NCBI GenBank assembly: GCA_963576785.1
Contig: OY756146.1
Location: 1,736,001 to 1,800,000, forward strand
Direction of reading: 5' to 3'
Source: Chlorophyllum brunneum
Lineage: Eukaryota; Basidiomycota; Agaricomycetes; Agaricales; Agaricaceae
DNA length: 64,000 nt
In this document: positions 9,540 to 20,989 of the stretch, piece by piece
Layout: every line of letters starts with the position of its first letter
Position numbering within the stretch: position 1 is the stretch's first letter
Translations under genes and position numbers: made by a program
Notes under the pieces: generated by a model
What the model was told of the DNA's origin: nothing
Seen by the model: only the letters and a program-made list of their open reading frames with translations
Database searches by the model: none

Positions 9540-11264
9540 CTTCTCTGTTGCTTAATTAGTACTACCCTTAGCACATATGGCTGAGACAGCCCTTTATTGA
9601 CTCCTAATGTTTCCTAACTACCTACTAAAACAATGACCAGCCTCAAGAACCTCCACCAGAGTCTTGTCCTATATATCCCACATCAAGAATTCCTCAAGGC
9701 CTTTCTTTCCATGATGCTACTAATGATGGCAATCTGACTCATCAATCAACTCTGGTTCAGACTGATGTCCAAATGGAGCATAAACTTGTCAAACCTGTGC
9801 TTGTCCAAGGCCACCCTACATATTATGACCTACCTCAATATGAGCATGAATGACCTGCAGTTCCACTCAACTATTACCAGGCTATCCAAGATTGTCACCA
9901 GTATTATGACCATGAAAATAAAAGACCCTGCCAGGTTTCCTACACTGCAGCAACAATTAACCTGACTTCACAAGTTCATAGGCAGCCTATACAAAGTACC
10001 CAACCTCGAAATACTCAACTTGTACTACAAAGCTGACCCAACTATGATCAACGATATGGCCAAACTACCACTCTGGCTTATCAAACCCAATGACTGGATC
10101 CCAACATGCAAGAACTATACAATCAACTTAATAAGATCATCAGCTATATTCACAGTTCCAGAAATGGAGCAAATACTGGAAGCTATCATACTATCAGGCT
10201 CGGGCCTCCCAATCCCAATGGATACTAGTACTCTAGAGCTGCCACTACTAGGACCCAAACTGGCATCTCGCCCCCTCTACCATCTGCCACCTCAACCTTA
10301 CTACCCTACTAGGATGAAGGCCATTATGAGGATCCCTTCTCAGACATTGGAAGTGGTCAATCACATTAGATACTGACCTATCAAACTATATGGAGTTGAA
10401 GAACTCCCTGAGGACAGTCCTTACTACTGACCACCCAAGATTGAATGTAACAAAATGGAATTCATTACTAATGAAGGGAATAATGTTATGTCTGAACCTT
10501 GAACCTATGTCAGAAGTTATGACAAGTTTCCAGAAGCAATACTACTTGTCCCACCACCATGATCCAATGACACCATCATTGACTCTCTACTTCAACTAGC
10601 TTGGAAATATGTACCATACTTACATGTTATGTCCAAACCTTGAACCTATGTCAGAGGTTATGACAAATTCCCAGAAGCAATACCACTTGTCCCACCACCA
10701 CAATCCAATGACACCATTATAGACTCTCTACTTCGACTAGCCTGGAAATATGCACCATACCTATATGTATGCAACACCAATGGACTCTACTTATGCACCA
10801 TTGAGAACAACCTCTATAGCACCTGGAATAATGGTTGAAAAATATGACCGACTACCAAAGAAACTATGCAGTACATCCACTCCTACATGTATACTCATAG
10901 TCTAGTGCTCGAAGTACTCATTCACCAACAAGTTACCAATGGAATCTATTGCATAGAGATGCAACCTAGGGACTTATAACCAGATGATGAACCCACTGTA
11001 CCCAGTAGTGATAGCAATAACTCTCCCCATCTGCTATTGTGATCTACTCGAACCTTTGTTGAGTCACCCAAGTCTTATCTCTCTGAAGAACCAATTGCAT
11101 CAATGTCATCCATATCATCCAACTCCAATCATCCCATGGATGCAGTTTTTCCATTGCCACCATCATCATCATCACCCTTTACCACTTTGTCCTGCATGTC
11201 TTGTGACTGCAGCTATTCTGATGAATTTCCATCATCATTATCTGAGATCTCTGAGGATGAGTAA
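9540..11264 (+). pseudogene. ORF3 of B3, 5' truncated, running into the LTR
   Basis: Same gene as the B1 ORF3 (36939-34832). The main frame reads YGVEELPEDSPYY just before the LTR and continues through it (YDKFPEA, NDTIIDSLL, LAWKYAPYL, GIYCIEMQPRDL, PDDEPTVPSSDSNNSPH) to SEISEDE-stop at 11262-11264. About 780 nt lie inside the LTR. Several stops are TGA or TAG where B1 has CGA or CAG. A 141-bp in-frame duplication adds 47 codons. The product is unknown: the N-terminal part is Gln/Pro-rich and probably disordered, the middle looks folded, the C-terminus is serine-rich and acidic. Confidence 0.7.
10484..10765 (+). repeat. 141-bp tandem duplication in B3 LTR/ORF3
   Basis: Units 10484-10624 and 10625-10765 both begin TGTTATGTCYRAACCTTGAA and differ at scattered transitions. 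The second unit is followed by TGTATGC, so a short TGT repeat at both edges may have mediated the slip. The other B LTRs have one unit. 141 is a multiple of three, so the ORF3 frame is kept. Confidence 0.85.
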
Positions 11265-11760
11265 ACACTCATCTGTTTCATTTTCATCAGTTTCACTTTG
11301 CTCTATATTTAGTTGTTTCACCTTTATCAGTTTCATGTCTATCTTTAGTAGTGTTTTGTCTTGAGTTTCATATCTATCAGTTTCACATTATGAAACTTAT
11401 TTCAGTCTTATTATCTATACTCTGTAGTATTTATAGAAAAGAAGTAGTTAGTATAAATAGCCGACTGTATTAGGAAGTCAAAGCTTAAGCTTTGATCTTC
11501 TACAGGGATAGCCTTCTTGATTGCCCAAGAAGAGTTTCCATTGACAGTTGCTGTCAATCAATAGAAGATTGCTTAACTGCTTATTCTCTACTTGCCCTTA
11601 TCACTCAGAGCTACAAGATAAATGGGATTCCTATTTCTTGGTTGAGTAATGACAGTTTGATAATGTTTGCTTATCTAGTTACTTGGCTGAGATAGGTATT
11701 AAGGCCATATCCTAGAGGTTGCATCCTCTTCAATTGCCCTTAGTAGCTGAATCTGTAACA
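10484..11760 (+). repeat. 3' LTR of B3 (1,277 bp)
   Basis: Starts TGTTATGTCTGAACC directly after a purine-rich stretch and ends AATCTGTAACA. It is longer than the other B LTRs (1,126 and 1,169 bp), largely because of a 141-bp tandem duplication at its start. It contains the TATAAATAG promoter box and the palindrome TCAAAGCTTAAGCTTTGA near 11480. Confidence 0.88.
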
Positions 11761-12004
11761 ATAACAATACCTCTCTTTCTAGATTTATGACTTTGTAAAT
11801 CTCCTTATTCCTGACTTTCTTGGGAACATTTCTTCAGGTAGTTGGCATATGCATGTGTAACATGTCCTTCATGGTTAGGACAGCTTTCTTTATGGAGTGC
11901 ATTAATGAGTTGGCATTTGTTAGGTCCAATCATAGGAATTCCTGATTGATGTCTGTATCCTATCTAGAATGGGGCATAATCTTGTTCTCCTCAGAAGAGT
12001 GTGA
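11761..12004 (-). pseudogene. A-old: ORF3 C-terminus and polypurine tract
   Basis: On the minus strand the frame shows DYAPF, then SGIPMIGPNKCQLINALHKE and a tail ending in a stop at 11805-11807. It is followed by the purine tract of family A (AGAAAGAGAGGTAT) and the first bases of an LTR (TGTTAT). The PMIGPxKCQLxNxLHKE block is the most conserved part of family A ORF3 and is shared with A3 and A4. The tail after HKE differs and is longer than in A3 and A4. The upstream half is cut at 12004 by a family D LTR. I infer this is the 3' end of the element continued at 18587-20590. Confidence 0.7.
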
Positions 12005-12174
12005 TGTTTTCCAGCACAGTAACACACAGTGACAGATGGATAATCTGACTTACTGATAGTTTGGTTAGTAGATGGTAAAGTTACTAGTAGTGAGTCAAGT
12101 AGAGTGAAATAGAAGAATCAAGTAGATTGTCTAAGAAAACATAAGAGAATACATGCTGTTTTATATACTAAGTT
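12005..12174 (-). repeat. Fragment of a family D LTR
   Basis: TGTTTTCCAGCACAGTAACA and the following 150 bp match the terminal part of the D LTR that follows immediately (12175 on). It stops at the TATA region (TTTTATATACTAAGT), where the full D element begins. It is either a separate, older D copy hit by the second one, or a product of recombination. The rest of its LTR is not found on the other side of D. Confidence 0.8.
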
Positions 12175-12618
12175 GTTGAACAGCACAGTAACATGCAGTA
12201 GCAGATGAATGATCTGACTTACTGGTAGTGTGGTTAGTAAATGGTTAGTGAACTAAGGAGTTGCTGAGAGAGTTGAGTAGAGCGAGGTAGATAATTGAGT
12301 AGATTGTCTTGTAAATAATAAGGAAATACATACTGCTTTATATACTAAATGTCTGGGTAGCAAACCCTAAGACCTACGAGTAATAATAGGCATAGTTGTG
12401 TCAGTAATGACACTAGAGTCCCTTGAAACACTACAATATCATTAGCAGTATCCAGTAGCATAATTGGAGCAACAGTGATCAGTCAGCTCATGAAATACAT
12501 GAGGAAGAGGTGCATAATGTGAGTCAGAGGGTGCAGCCTTGATGACAAATATTAGATGAATAATATACTGAAGAGCTAGTCATATGGAATATAGCTATAG
12601 TAAGTGCAAATGACAACA
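12175..12618 (-). repeat. 3' LTR of D (444 bp)
   Basis: On the minus strand it reads TGTTGTCATTTGCAC ... CTGTGCTGTTCAACA and aligns along its length with 18139-18586. Next to it (12619-12630) the minus strand reads AGCTAGGAGGAG, the polypurine tract for plus-strand DNA synthesis. Confidence 0.93.
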
Positions 12619-12682
12619 CTCCTCCTAGCTCAAAGTGTGATATGAATCAAGCACTGAACTGAATAGGTAAATAATTGCAACA

Positions 12683-15600
12683 TCATTGGAATTTAATAGT
12701 ATCTAGACTTTTCGTGCAGATGTCAGCAGGGTTCTTCTCAGACTCCACATAAAATAGTTCTATTTTGCCTGTCTCAACAAGTTTATGGATGAAATGCCAG
12801 TGAATCATGACATATTTAGATCGATGTTCAACAACTGGGTTAGAAGCCCAGAAGGTTGATCCTAAATTGTCATACATGAGATGTGGAGCAGGCTGTTTGA
12901 ACCCAATCTCACCTAGTAGCTGATGAATCCAAAATCAATTGACAAGATGTCTTGCACATGGTGACATACTTGGCTTCTGTGGTAGACAGTGCTGTGGTGG
13001 CTTGTTGGCAACTTAACCAAGAAACTGGTCCATCAGCAAACAAGACTAAGTTACCAAAAGTAGACTTGTGCATAGCAAGACATCCTACAAAGTCAGAATT
13101 AGAGAAGCCTTGAATGGACTTCTTTGATTGCCTGATAAAGACAAGGTGATAGCATTACATGCTCAAAAGGTAGTGGCACAAGTATAAACCATGCTTGTAA
13201 TGCTCCTCTGATGGACTAGCCATCTACTGACTGAGTTTCACAATGGCATAAGTGATATCAGGTTGTGAGCCAATCATGAGATACATCAGGGATTTAACTA
13301 GTTGTTGGTACTTCTGGCAGAACTCAGGATCAATGGTACCCTTGTAGGGCAGGAAGGCACATTCTACTGAAAGAGGCATTTGAGTCAGCCTTGTGATGAT
13401 ACCAAATTTAGCAAGGACCTTATCAAGATATGAAATCTGATTAATGTAGATCCATTTGTTCTTCTGGTCCTATGAGATAGTCATGCCAAGAAATTCAGTA
13501 GTTTCTCTAAGGTCACGACATTCCTATTGTTCCATGAAGTTTTTCTTCATTTGGTAATAGAAGGGGCACTTCTTGCCCATGAAGACAACATCATCAACAT
13601 AGACAAGGGCAATCATTATCAAGCCAGTCTTCAGACAGCAATTATAGTATACTCCAGTATTGGATAGACATTGCTTGAAACCCATGGCAAGCATGCTACC
13701 AAGCCAAGCCAGCTTGCTTAAGGCCGTACAATACTTTTCGTAACCTCCACACTTTATTTTGTCCAAGTGTGAATCCTTCCAGTTGCTTCATGAAGATTTC
13801 TTCATCCAGATCACCATATAAATAGGCAGTTTTTACATCAACACTTTCAATCTCCCAGTCTTCAACTGCTGCCAAGGAGAACAGGAGACAAGAAGTTTTG
13901 TAGCAGACAACTGGAGAGAAAAGCTTGTTATAGTCGAGACCTTCCTTTTGTGAGAAACCTTTCACCACTAGTTGAGCACAGTGACAACCATTCAACTTAG
14001 TGTTGAAGACCCATCTATTTTTAACAACATTAATACCCTTGGTAGGGTGGTCTACTAACTTGTACATATTGCATTTCCTAAGTGCATCAAGCTCTTCAAG
14101 GCATGCCTTAAGCCATTTGTCATGCTTAGTAGGTTGCAACTTGGCAAGGTCCCGAAATTGGACTGGCTGTGGCAACAGAGAAGTTGTACTGGCCTTAAAA
14201 AGGCAGTAATGGATTAACTCTATACTACCTTCATGAATTAATTGGCAAAGCTCTTTCTCACTCAGCTCAAACATGGGCAAATCAATATCAATATTCTGCT
14301 CTCATGCTAGCAGGGGAGGTTGCAGCCTGTCAGGCACATACTTATTTTCTCCTGGAATGCAATCACTAAGCCCAGGTGGGGCATTAGGTCAGCTAGGATT
14401 CCACTGTTCTCATCTTGGCTGACTGAAAGGCTTGTACCTTTCATAGTCCCTAAGGATATCCTTTAGGTATCAGCAGTCTCCATAGATATTTCCTTCTCTC
14501 CATGGAACCTTAAGGGTGGTTCAATCACAGAGTTTTCTCAGTGCTTCAATGTCTGGATAAGGAATAAAGATCTCTTCTAGAATGGGTATGGGAACCCAGT
14601 CATCAGCACATGGATTAGGTGCAGGTGCAGCCTCCTCTACATCATATTCAACCTTAACTCCTCCTGGAGGCTGAGATGGCATAGGTGGAGAGGGAGGTGG
14701 AGTCAGATCCTTATAGGATAATCTGGGAGAAGATCCTCTAGTAGAGGAAGAAGGCAGAGACAACAGGGTCCACTCTCTGGGACTAGAAGTAGGAGTTCAT
14801 GGACAAGGAGGTAGTGGCAGTGGTCCAGCACATGGCACACTTGGACCAGATAGTCTTGGAACAAATCCATCTCCAGAAGGGAGAGGATTTGGGACATCTC
14901 GATCATTTGAATTACTATTATTAGGTGGCAATTGGCCTTGTTGTTCAGACTGTGATGGACATCTGGGAAAATAGAGTTCATTGAAGACAACATGGGGGAA
15001 GATGAAGATAGAATTGTTCTACTGATGGTGCATAAACTTGAAGTTGCTGCCATCACCTATGTAACTAATGAAGATTATCAATTCCAATTTGGGCACAAGT
15101 TTGTCTTGCTGTACCTCATCAGGAAGGTATATGTAGGCCCCACAACCAAACACTCGGAGATGAGAAACATTAGGTTTCCTTCCAAACCATGTCTCAAAGG
15201 GGGTGACCTATTTCAGGTACTTCATAGGTATCCTATTATAGACATGAGCAGCCATATCAAATGCAAACTCCCAGTAGCTAGCCAGAAGGTATGCTTCCAG
15301 TCACATAGATTGCACCTTTTCTAGAAGTGTTTGATTAAGATGTTCAGCATGCCTATTCTGTTAGTGAATGTATGGCACACTTGTTTCGTGAAGGATTCCT
15401 TTCTCAGAAAAATAGTCCTTGAGTTCCTAAGACATATACTCTCCTCCATTATCAGAGCACACTTGCTTGATGTGTTTGCCTGTTTGGTTCATCACCAATT
15501 CAGCATATGCCTTAAAGGCACATACAACATCTGATTTATTGCACAAAAAGAAAATGCACACAGAGAAAGAGTAGTCATCAAGGAACATCATAACCCATTT

Positions 15601-16370
15601 GAATTTGTAATAAGACACAATGGGGAGCTCCTGAGATCTGAATGGATCAATTCAAGGATCTCAGATGTGCAAGATAGGTTCTCATGGTAGGCCTTGTTTG
15701 GCAGCTTTCCAAGTGCACAACTAGGGCAAACCTTCTGTTCCTTTGGTGGAAGTACTGGGACAGATTCCATGTGTTTTGACACATAACTCAGAGCCTGATT
15801 GGATGGGTGTGTGAATCTTCAATGCCAGATATCATAGGATGTAGTATTCTTATTGATCAAAGCCAAAGAGAATCAAAGATCTCCATTGTGCAAGATGTGT
15901 ATGTCCACAAAGTGAACTTGGTTCAAAGAAGTACCCTGGCAACATTGTCCACTCAGGAATGGCTTACCACAAACATCACAAATGACAGTCTTCCCATTTG
16001 ATGTTTCTGCAATCAGACTGGTTTTATTCATGATGGATTTGGTTGAGAGAAGTCTCATATCTAACTTTGGTATGTAATATACCAGGTAAAGGTACAGAGT
16101 CTGCCACTGAACTTTGCCAGACTCAAGTTTTACTTCTGTCTCTAAATAGACAGTGCCATAGGATCCAATAGAGAGAGTGGATCCATCTGCAATTTGCACT
16201 GATCTGAAAGAACCTTTGACAATATTGACAAGATCCCTCTTGTTTGGAGTAATATTGAGGGAGGCACTAGAGTCCAAAAGCCATTCATTGCTCATTTTGT
16301 GAGGTTGCCTATTCATCGCACATCCATGTGTGCTACTGCAGCTATGTGTTATTTCACACATGTTCTTCAC
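12683..16370 (-). pseudogene. pol: pol of copia D (protease, integrase, RT, RNase H), broken
   Basis: Copia order is protease-integrase-RT-RNase H. Protease lies near 16290 with DSSAS where DSGAS is usual, a glycine-to-serine change. The GAG pre-integrase zinc region has CPSCALGKLPNKAYH (about 15740). The integrase core has VCSDNGGEY (about 15440). RT has NRWVFNTKLNG and SVDVKTAYLYGDLDEE (about 13830), then LVYVDDVVFMG (about 13580). RNase H ends near 12690 (YVESEKNPADICTKSL). Frames change at several points and stops are frequent, so this copy cannot make enzyme. The region between about 14290 and 14990 is the variable proline/serine-rich linker between integrase and RT. Confidence 0.85.
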
Positions 16371-17887
16371 TCTTGAAAACAGAGGAGAAAATATAATTAT
16401 GCATAATTATGTACATAGATAGTCTGGTTATTTATCCAAGTATCTACATCAGCTAAGGTTGTACTCTGTGCACCCAGTTGAGAGTCTCCTTGGACATCAG
16501 TAATGTGTAGGACACTCTTGCAGCAATCTTCAGATTCATGTGAAGAGCTAGTGAGATCTGGCTTACCTACCATTGCTTTTATTAGAGTAATCTTCATCCT
16601 CTGATCCCATTAACACTGCATTTTTCTCCACTGTCTTGATGGTGGTTGGAGCTGGAATGCTCATGACTGGTGAGGCAGCTGAAGTGGTGCCAAACAAATT
16701 GTCAACCTCCATAATGGAGGCAGGCCTCAGAGGGGAGGCCAGATAGTAGAGGGGAAAGGGTCCCATTCTTTTCTCATAGGAATCCAAGGCTTTTGCCTTG
16801 GCAGCCACATATGGAGTAGGGCAGCACTGGGGATCCTGAGTCTTCTTCTCAGCAGGATTTGTCATCTGTGAGAGGTGCCAAGGACTATGCCTTGTTGACA
16901 AGGCTACGAGTACTCTTCTTCGGGTTTGTGGTTAACTTGGCAAAGCCAAAGTTGACCGAATCCATCATGTAAGCCAGTTGCCCCACATTGTATCCGGAGG
17001 GAGCTGGTTGCCCAGCATTGACCTCATTGGCTTGGCCTTTGCCACTGCCCCTCGCACTATATTGCCTCTTCTTCTTATCCCCTTCCTGCTGAGGCTGTTG
17101 CTACTGCAGTGGCTGCTGGCACTGCTGCTAGGGGGCATGACTGCTACCTCTGTACCTTTCCATGCTACTGCTACTGCTGCCCCTGATAACGTGGGGGCAT
17201 GCTTTGTAGTTTCATACCAGAGGACTTGCTTACCAACTGGTTTGCCTTAAGCATTGACCAGTGGTTCATAATTGCTCTGCAGACCAAAGTGAAGGTTACA
17301 GCAGAGATCTGGGTGTTTACCATGAGGAAGGGGGTTATGATATTCTAGGCATTTGGAATACCAGAGATAGTTATTGCCTTGATGATCTTGGGGATAGTGC
17401 AATTGCCATTAGCATTGAGCTACTCATAAAGAACAGTAAACTTAGCAATTGGGCTGGAGGGGTCCTCATTTGGATGGAGACAGAAGTGGATTGTCTCAAC
17501 ATACTTTGAATAGAGTCCGGAAATGGACTCTAAGCCATATGAGGTACATAGGTGCACCCATATGCTGTTGACATTGGGAAGATTTCCCTTGATCATTTTG
17601 GCAGGTAGTTTACTCTTGATGATTGAGTAAAGCACTCGGTGCATGTGCACCCAAGCAGCATGATTGATTGCCATCTGCCCTGTGGGGGGAGGGACAATTG
17701 TATAGGCAGGGACTAGGGTGTGAATTTGCAACAGAGGTGTCAGGAAAAATTCATCACCAATAATGGAGGTTCTGTCAGCTGAGACCAAGGCAAGGGTATC
17801 CTGTATCCAGTCTGCCTACTCATTATAATTGGCGGTACCAGCAAGGATGGGGATCGAGGCGAGAACTACAGAGATGGGAGATAACAT
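16371..17887 (-). pseudogene. gag: gag of copia D, broken
   Basis: The start is an ATG at 17887 (MLSPISVVLASIPILAG), followed by a copia gag beginning (TANYNE-stop-ADWIQDTLALVS) where TAG probably replaces the usual Trp codon. Then come INHAAWVHMHRVLYSIIKSKL and GLYSKYVETIHF, and a low-complexity Gln/Gly segment near 17050-17130. The last part (16901-16563) contains ALDSYEKRMGPFP and an acidic end, comparable with the ALDxYDRRM motif at the gag end of family C. Stops and shifts throughout. Confidence 0.75.
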
Positions 17888-18126
17888 AATAATCTACAAT
17901 AAGATATAATTAGCAATTAGATTTATAGGCAATCAGATCTGCACCACTGCACTGTTCAAGGTATGAACTCTATACTAGGAAGTCTTCTAAATTCCAAATA
18001 GAGTGTGAACTAAACAAGTCATGTTAGAGGGATGGGCTAGAAAGACTATGCTCTACAGGACTGGTCAGATCAGCCTATCTACAACCTGTTTGCAGCCAGT
18101 CATGGCGCATGGGGAGCAGGTGATCT

Positions 18127-18138
18127 GGGGCCCATAAC
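18127..18138 (-). promoter_or_regulatory. D primer-binding site matching initiator tRNA-Met anticodon arm
   Basis: GGGCCCATAACC lies immediately next to the 5' LTR, identical to the site of family C although LTRs and coding regions are unrelated at the DNA level. The two families diverge after the shared 13-nt block, which delimits the tRNA match. Confidence 0.75.
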
Positions 18139-18586
18139 CTGTTGAACAGCACAGTAACATGCAGTAGCAGATGGATGATCTGACTTACTGATTGTGTGGG
18201 TTAGTAGGATGGTTAGGTACTAGTAAAGAGTTGCTGTGAGTCAAGTAGAGTGAGGTAGATAATTGAGTAGATTGTCTTGTAAATAATAAGGGAATACATG
18301 CTACTTTATATACTAAATGTCTGGGTAGCAAACCCTAAGACCTACGAGTAATAATAGGCATAGTTATGTCAGCAATGACACTAAAGTCCCTTGAAACACT
18401 GCGATATCATCAGCAGTGTCCAGTAGCATAATTGGAGTGACAGTGATCAGTCAGCTCATGAAATACATGAGAAAGAGGTGCATAATGTGAGTTAGAGGGC
18501 GCAGCCTTGATGACAAATATTAGATGAATAATATACTGTGGAGCTTGTTATACAGAATACAGCTATAGTAAGCACAAATGATAACA
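18139..18586 (-). repeat. 5' LTR of D (448 bp)
   Basis: On the minus strand it runs from TGTTATCATTTGTGC to GCTGTTCAACA. It differs from the 3' LTR by several transitions and small indels, so the insertion is not recent. Confidence 0.93.
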
Positions 18587-20590
18587 TTGGTTGGCCTCAT
18601 TGTCCTGATGTTGTTTGCTTCAAGCCATACTTGTTCTCCTGGAATATACTCATGTTCTGGTTTGATGCTGTTATGTTTCTCCATTTGTGTCTGGCTATGT
18701 TATAGCATTTTGATTGTTTCTTGTTACATGTTTTGTAACTCCTGTATTTGTTCCATGATTACAGGTGCCTTGGTAATGTTTATTATATCTCCTTTCCAAG
18801 GGTGTCGCCCATAAACTATCTCGAACAGTGAGTATCTGGTAGTAGTATGGATTTTGTTGTTGTACTGGAATTCTGCTATGGCTAACCATTTTTTTCAGTT
18901 GTTCTGCACATGGTTTATTACATTCCTGAGGTATATCTTGACCTTCTGGTTGATGTGCTCTGTTTGACTGTTGGTTTGTGGGTGGTATGCCATGGATAGG
19001 TTTTATTGGGTGCCAGTTGCTTGGCATAACCCTGCCATGAACTTTGATGCAAATTATGGACCTCTGTTGCTGATGATTCTGTAGGGTATTCCATGTGTTC
19101 TCCATATGTTGTTCTGGTAGATATCTTCTAGCTCCTCAAATGTTAAGGTGGTGTTAACTGCACACAGTCTGATCATTTTGCTGAAACAATCAACTATGAC
19201 AAGTATTGCATTATATCCTTCTGACTCTGATAGTGGACCTATCATGTCAATTGATATTTCCTCCCAAGGTTCCCCTGGTATTGGTAATGGGTGGAGGTGT
19301 GTGATGGGTTTTATTTGGAGTATCTTGTTTCATTGACATGTATCACATCCTTTGATATATTATTTGATGTCATTGTACATCTGAGGCCACCAATAACTCC
19401 GTTTAAGGAGTTCAATCATCTGATGTTGTCCTGGGTGTCCTACATCTGTTGTGTTATGGTGTTGCTGGAGTATTTCTTGTTGTATTTGGCTGTTTGGTGG
19501 AACATATATTCTTCTTTTGAACATTGGTAATCTATCTGTTTCCTATATTTCCTTTGGCTGTTTCTCCTTTTCTTTTAGCCATTATGTTTACCTTTTTGTT
19601 TCCTTTCACATTCAGTGTTTCAGATCTTCTTCTCCAGAGATTTCCCAGATTTGTCAGATTATAGTGATTGTGTTGTCCTCGAATAGATGGTCAGGTAGTA
19701 AGATAATGTTAGTGTTATCTTGGGTAGTGTCAGTTTTTGTTAGTCTTGATAATACATTGGCTTTTGTGTTGGTTTTTCCAGGAATGTCTTTCAATGTGTA
19801 ATGGTATTCTTGTAGCTCCATCTGCCACCTTGCTTGTTATCCTGTGAGTTGTTGTGGTTTTCGGAAGTATTCCAAGTTCTTGTGGTCAGTCCAAATTTCA
19901 AAGGGTTCATCAGCATCAAGTAGATATTATCTCCAGGTTTTGACTACTTCTTGGATGGCTAGTAGTTCTTTGTCATAGATTTGGTAGTTTTGCTCTGTGG
20001 GTATCATTATTCTTGAGTATAAGGCAATTGGATACCAGTGTTCTTCTTGCTTTTGTGATAGTACTGCTCCTACACCATAGCCTGATGTGTCTACCTCTAC
20101 TTGGTATTGTTCCTTGTCCTGTGACATTACTAATACTAGTTTGCTTGTGACTTTATCTTTGATTCTTTTGAAGGCTTCCTGTTGTCATTATGTCCATGTC
20201 CATTGAGTGTCCTTCTTCTTCAGCTTGTGTAAAGGGGCTGCAATAATTCTGAAGTTGTGTATAAATTGTCAGTAGAAATTTGCAAATCCTAGGAATTTTT
20301 CAATATCTTTCACTGATTTGGGTATTAGCCATTCTTTTACCACTTTCACCTTCTCCTCCTCCATTTTAACACTGCCCTGTCCAACCACAAATACTAGTAT
20401 TGGTATTTCCTTTGTGTCAAATAAACATTTCAACCGTTTGAAGTATAGCTGATGTTTTGCTGCAATGTCAAGGAATCATTCTTCAAGTTTTTCCTGCATA
20501 GTACCTGGGATAATGAAGTCATCCATATAATTGACAACCAATCCTTTATGCAACATTTCTCAGAACACTGTGTTCATCATCCTTTGGAAG
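18587..20590 (-). pseudogene. A-old: pol fragment from RT to integrase
   Basis: Starts at the RT (MMNTVF, about 20580) and continues through RNase H (VEVDTSGYGVGAVLSQ, about 20090) and integrase (IIGPLSESEGYNAILVIVD, about 19240; IISNRGP, about 19060) to the linker before the chromodomain, cut at 18587 by the D element. Many stops, with CpG largely converted to TpG/CpA. At 20590 it is interrupted by A3. The continuation of the RT (GGAAAGTTGC...) is found in inverted orientation at 43382, so this and 40829-43382 belong to one element. Confidence 0.85.
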
Positions 20591-20896
20591 TGTTATGAAC
20601 TATAGATAGATAGTACATTCCTATCATGTGCCCATCATGCTCATCATTTCTATGTATCCATTTTATCCCCTTGTTTCATCCCTTATGGCTGTACTCTTAC
20701 CGACTAATTGTACTTGTCCCCTATGACTCCATTACTCTGCTCCATTATTATTAGCTCTCACTACTAGTATATAAAGTATAGTAATACTTGATGTATTCCT
20801 TATACTTTACCAATTGTATCATCCCTTTCTCTTCTCTCTACTTCCTTGCCTTTATCCAAAGACTTGCAGCCTGAGTCCTAGACTAAGGTCATAACA
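20591..20896 (+). repeat. 5' LTR of A3 (306 bp) and primer-binding site
   Basis: TGTTATGAAC...GGTCATAACA with TATATAAAG. It is followed at 20897-20909 by TTTGGTAAAGTGT, the family A self-priming site. The predicted RNA start reads ATACTTTACCAA, so one position pairs only as G-U. Confidence 0.93.
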
Positions 20897-20989
20897 TTTG
20901 GTAAAGTGTCATTCGACTCACCTTGCAAGAGAGGTACCACTATTTGTAGCTAGGCTTGGAATAATAGCCTCTGACCAGGACAACAGTAT

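Larger units (their letters stand above)
9540..11760 (+). mobile_element. B3: gypsy family B, 3' end only (ORF3 and 3' LTR)
   Basis: Contains the second half of the family B ORF3, the polypurine stretch GAAGGGAATAA and a 3' LTR. It aligns with B1 (rc of 34334-36500) and with the B LTR at 43446-44571. After the LTR the sequence continues ATAACA ATACCTC, the very end of a minus-strand family A LTR and its polypurine tract. The original B element was therefore inserted in the last bases of the A-old 3' LTR. The 5' part of B3 was lost at the A7 joint. Confidence 0.85.
12175..18586 (-). mobile_element. D: Ty1/copia element with both LTRs, degenerate
   Basis: Complete 6,412-bp copia in structure: 3' LTR (12175-12618), polypurine tract, pol, gag, primer-binding site and 5' LTR (18139-18586). 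The coding region is broken by many stops and frameshifts. The two outer flanks are TAAGT and TTGGT, which do not make a convincing TSD. The left flank is a D LTR fragment and the right flank is A-old integrase, so flanking DNA was probably lost after insertion. Confidence 0.9.

Noticed and set aside
10484..10765. CRISPR or satellite array
   Set aside because: Just two adjacent 141-bp units within one LTR; no spacers and no further units.
12175..12618. Solo LTR of D
   Set aside because: A polypurine tract and RNase H coding sequence follow immediately and a matching 5' LTR is at 18139, so it is the 3' LTR of a complete element.
18121..18140. Fragment of an initiator tRNA gene
   Set aside because: Only the 12-13 nt of the anticodon arm match, in the primer-binding position beside an LTR; there is no acceptor stem, D arm or T arm.
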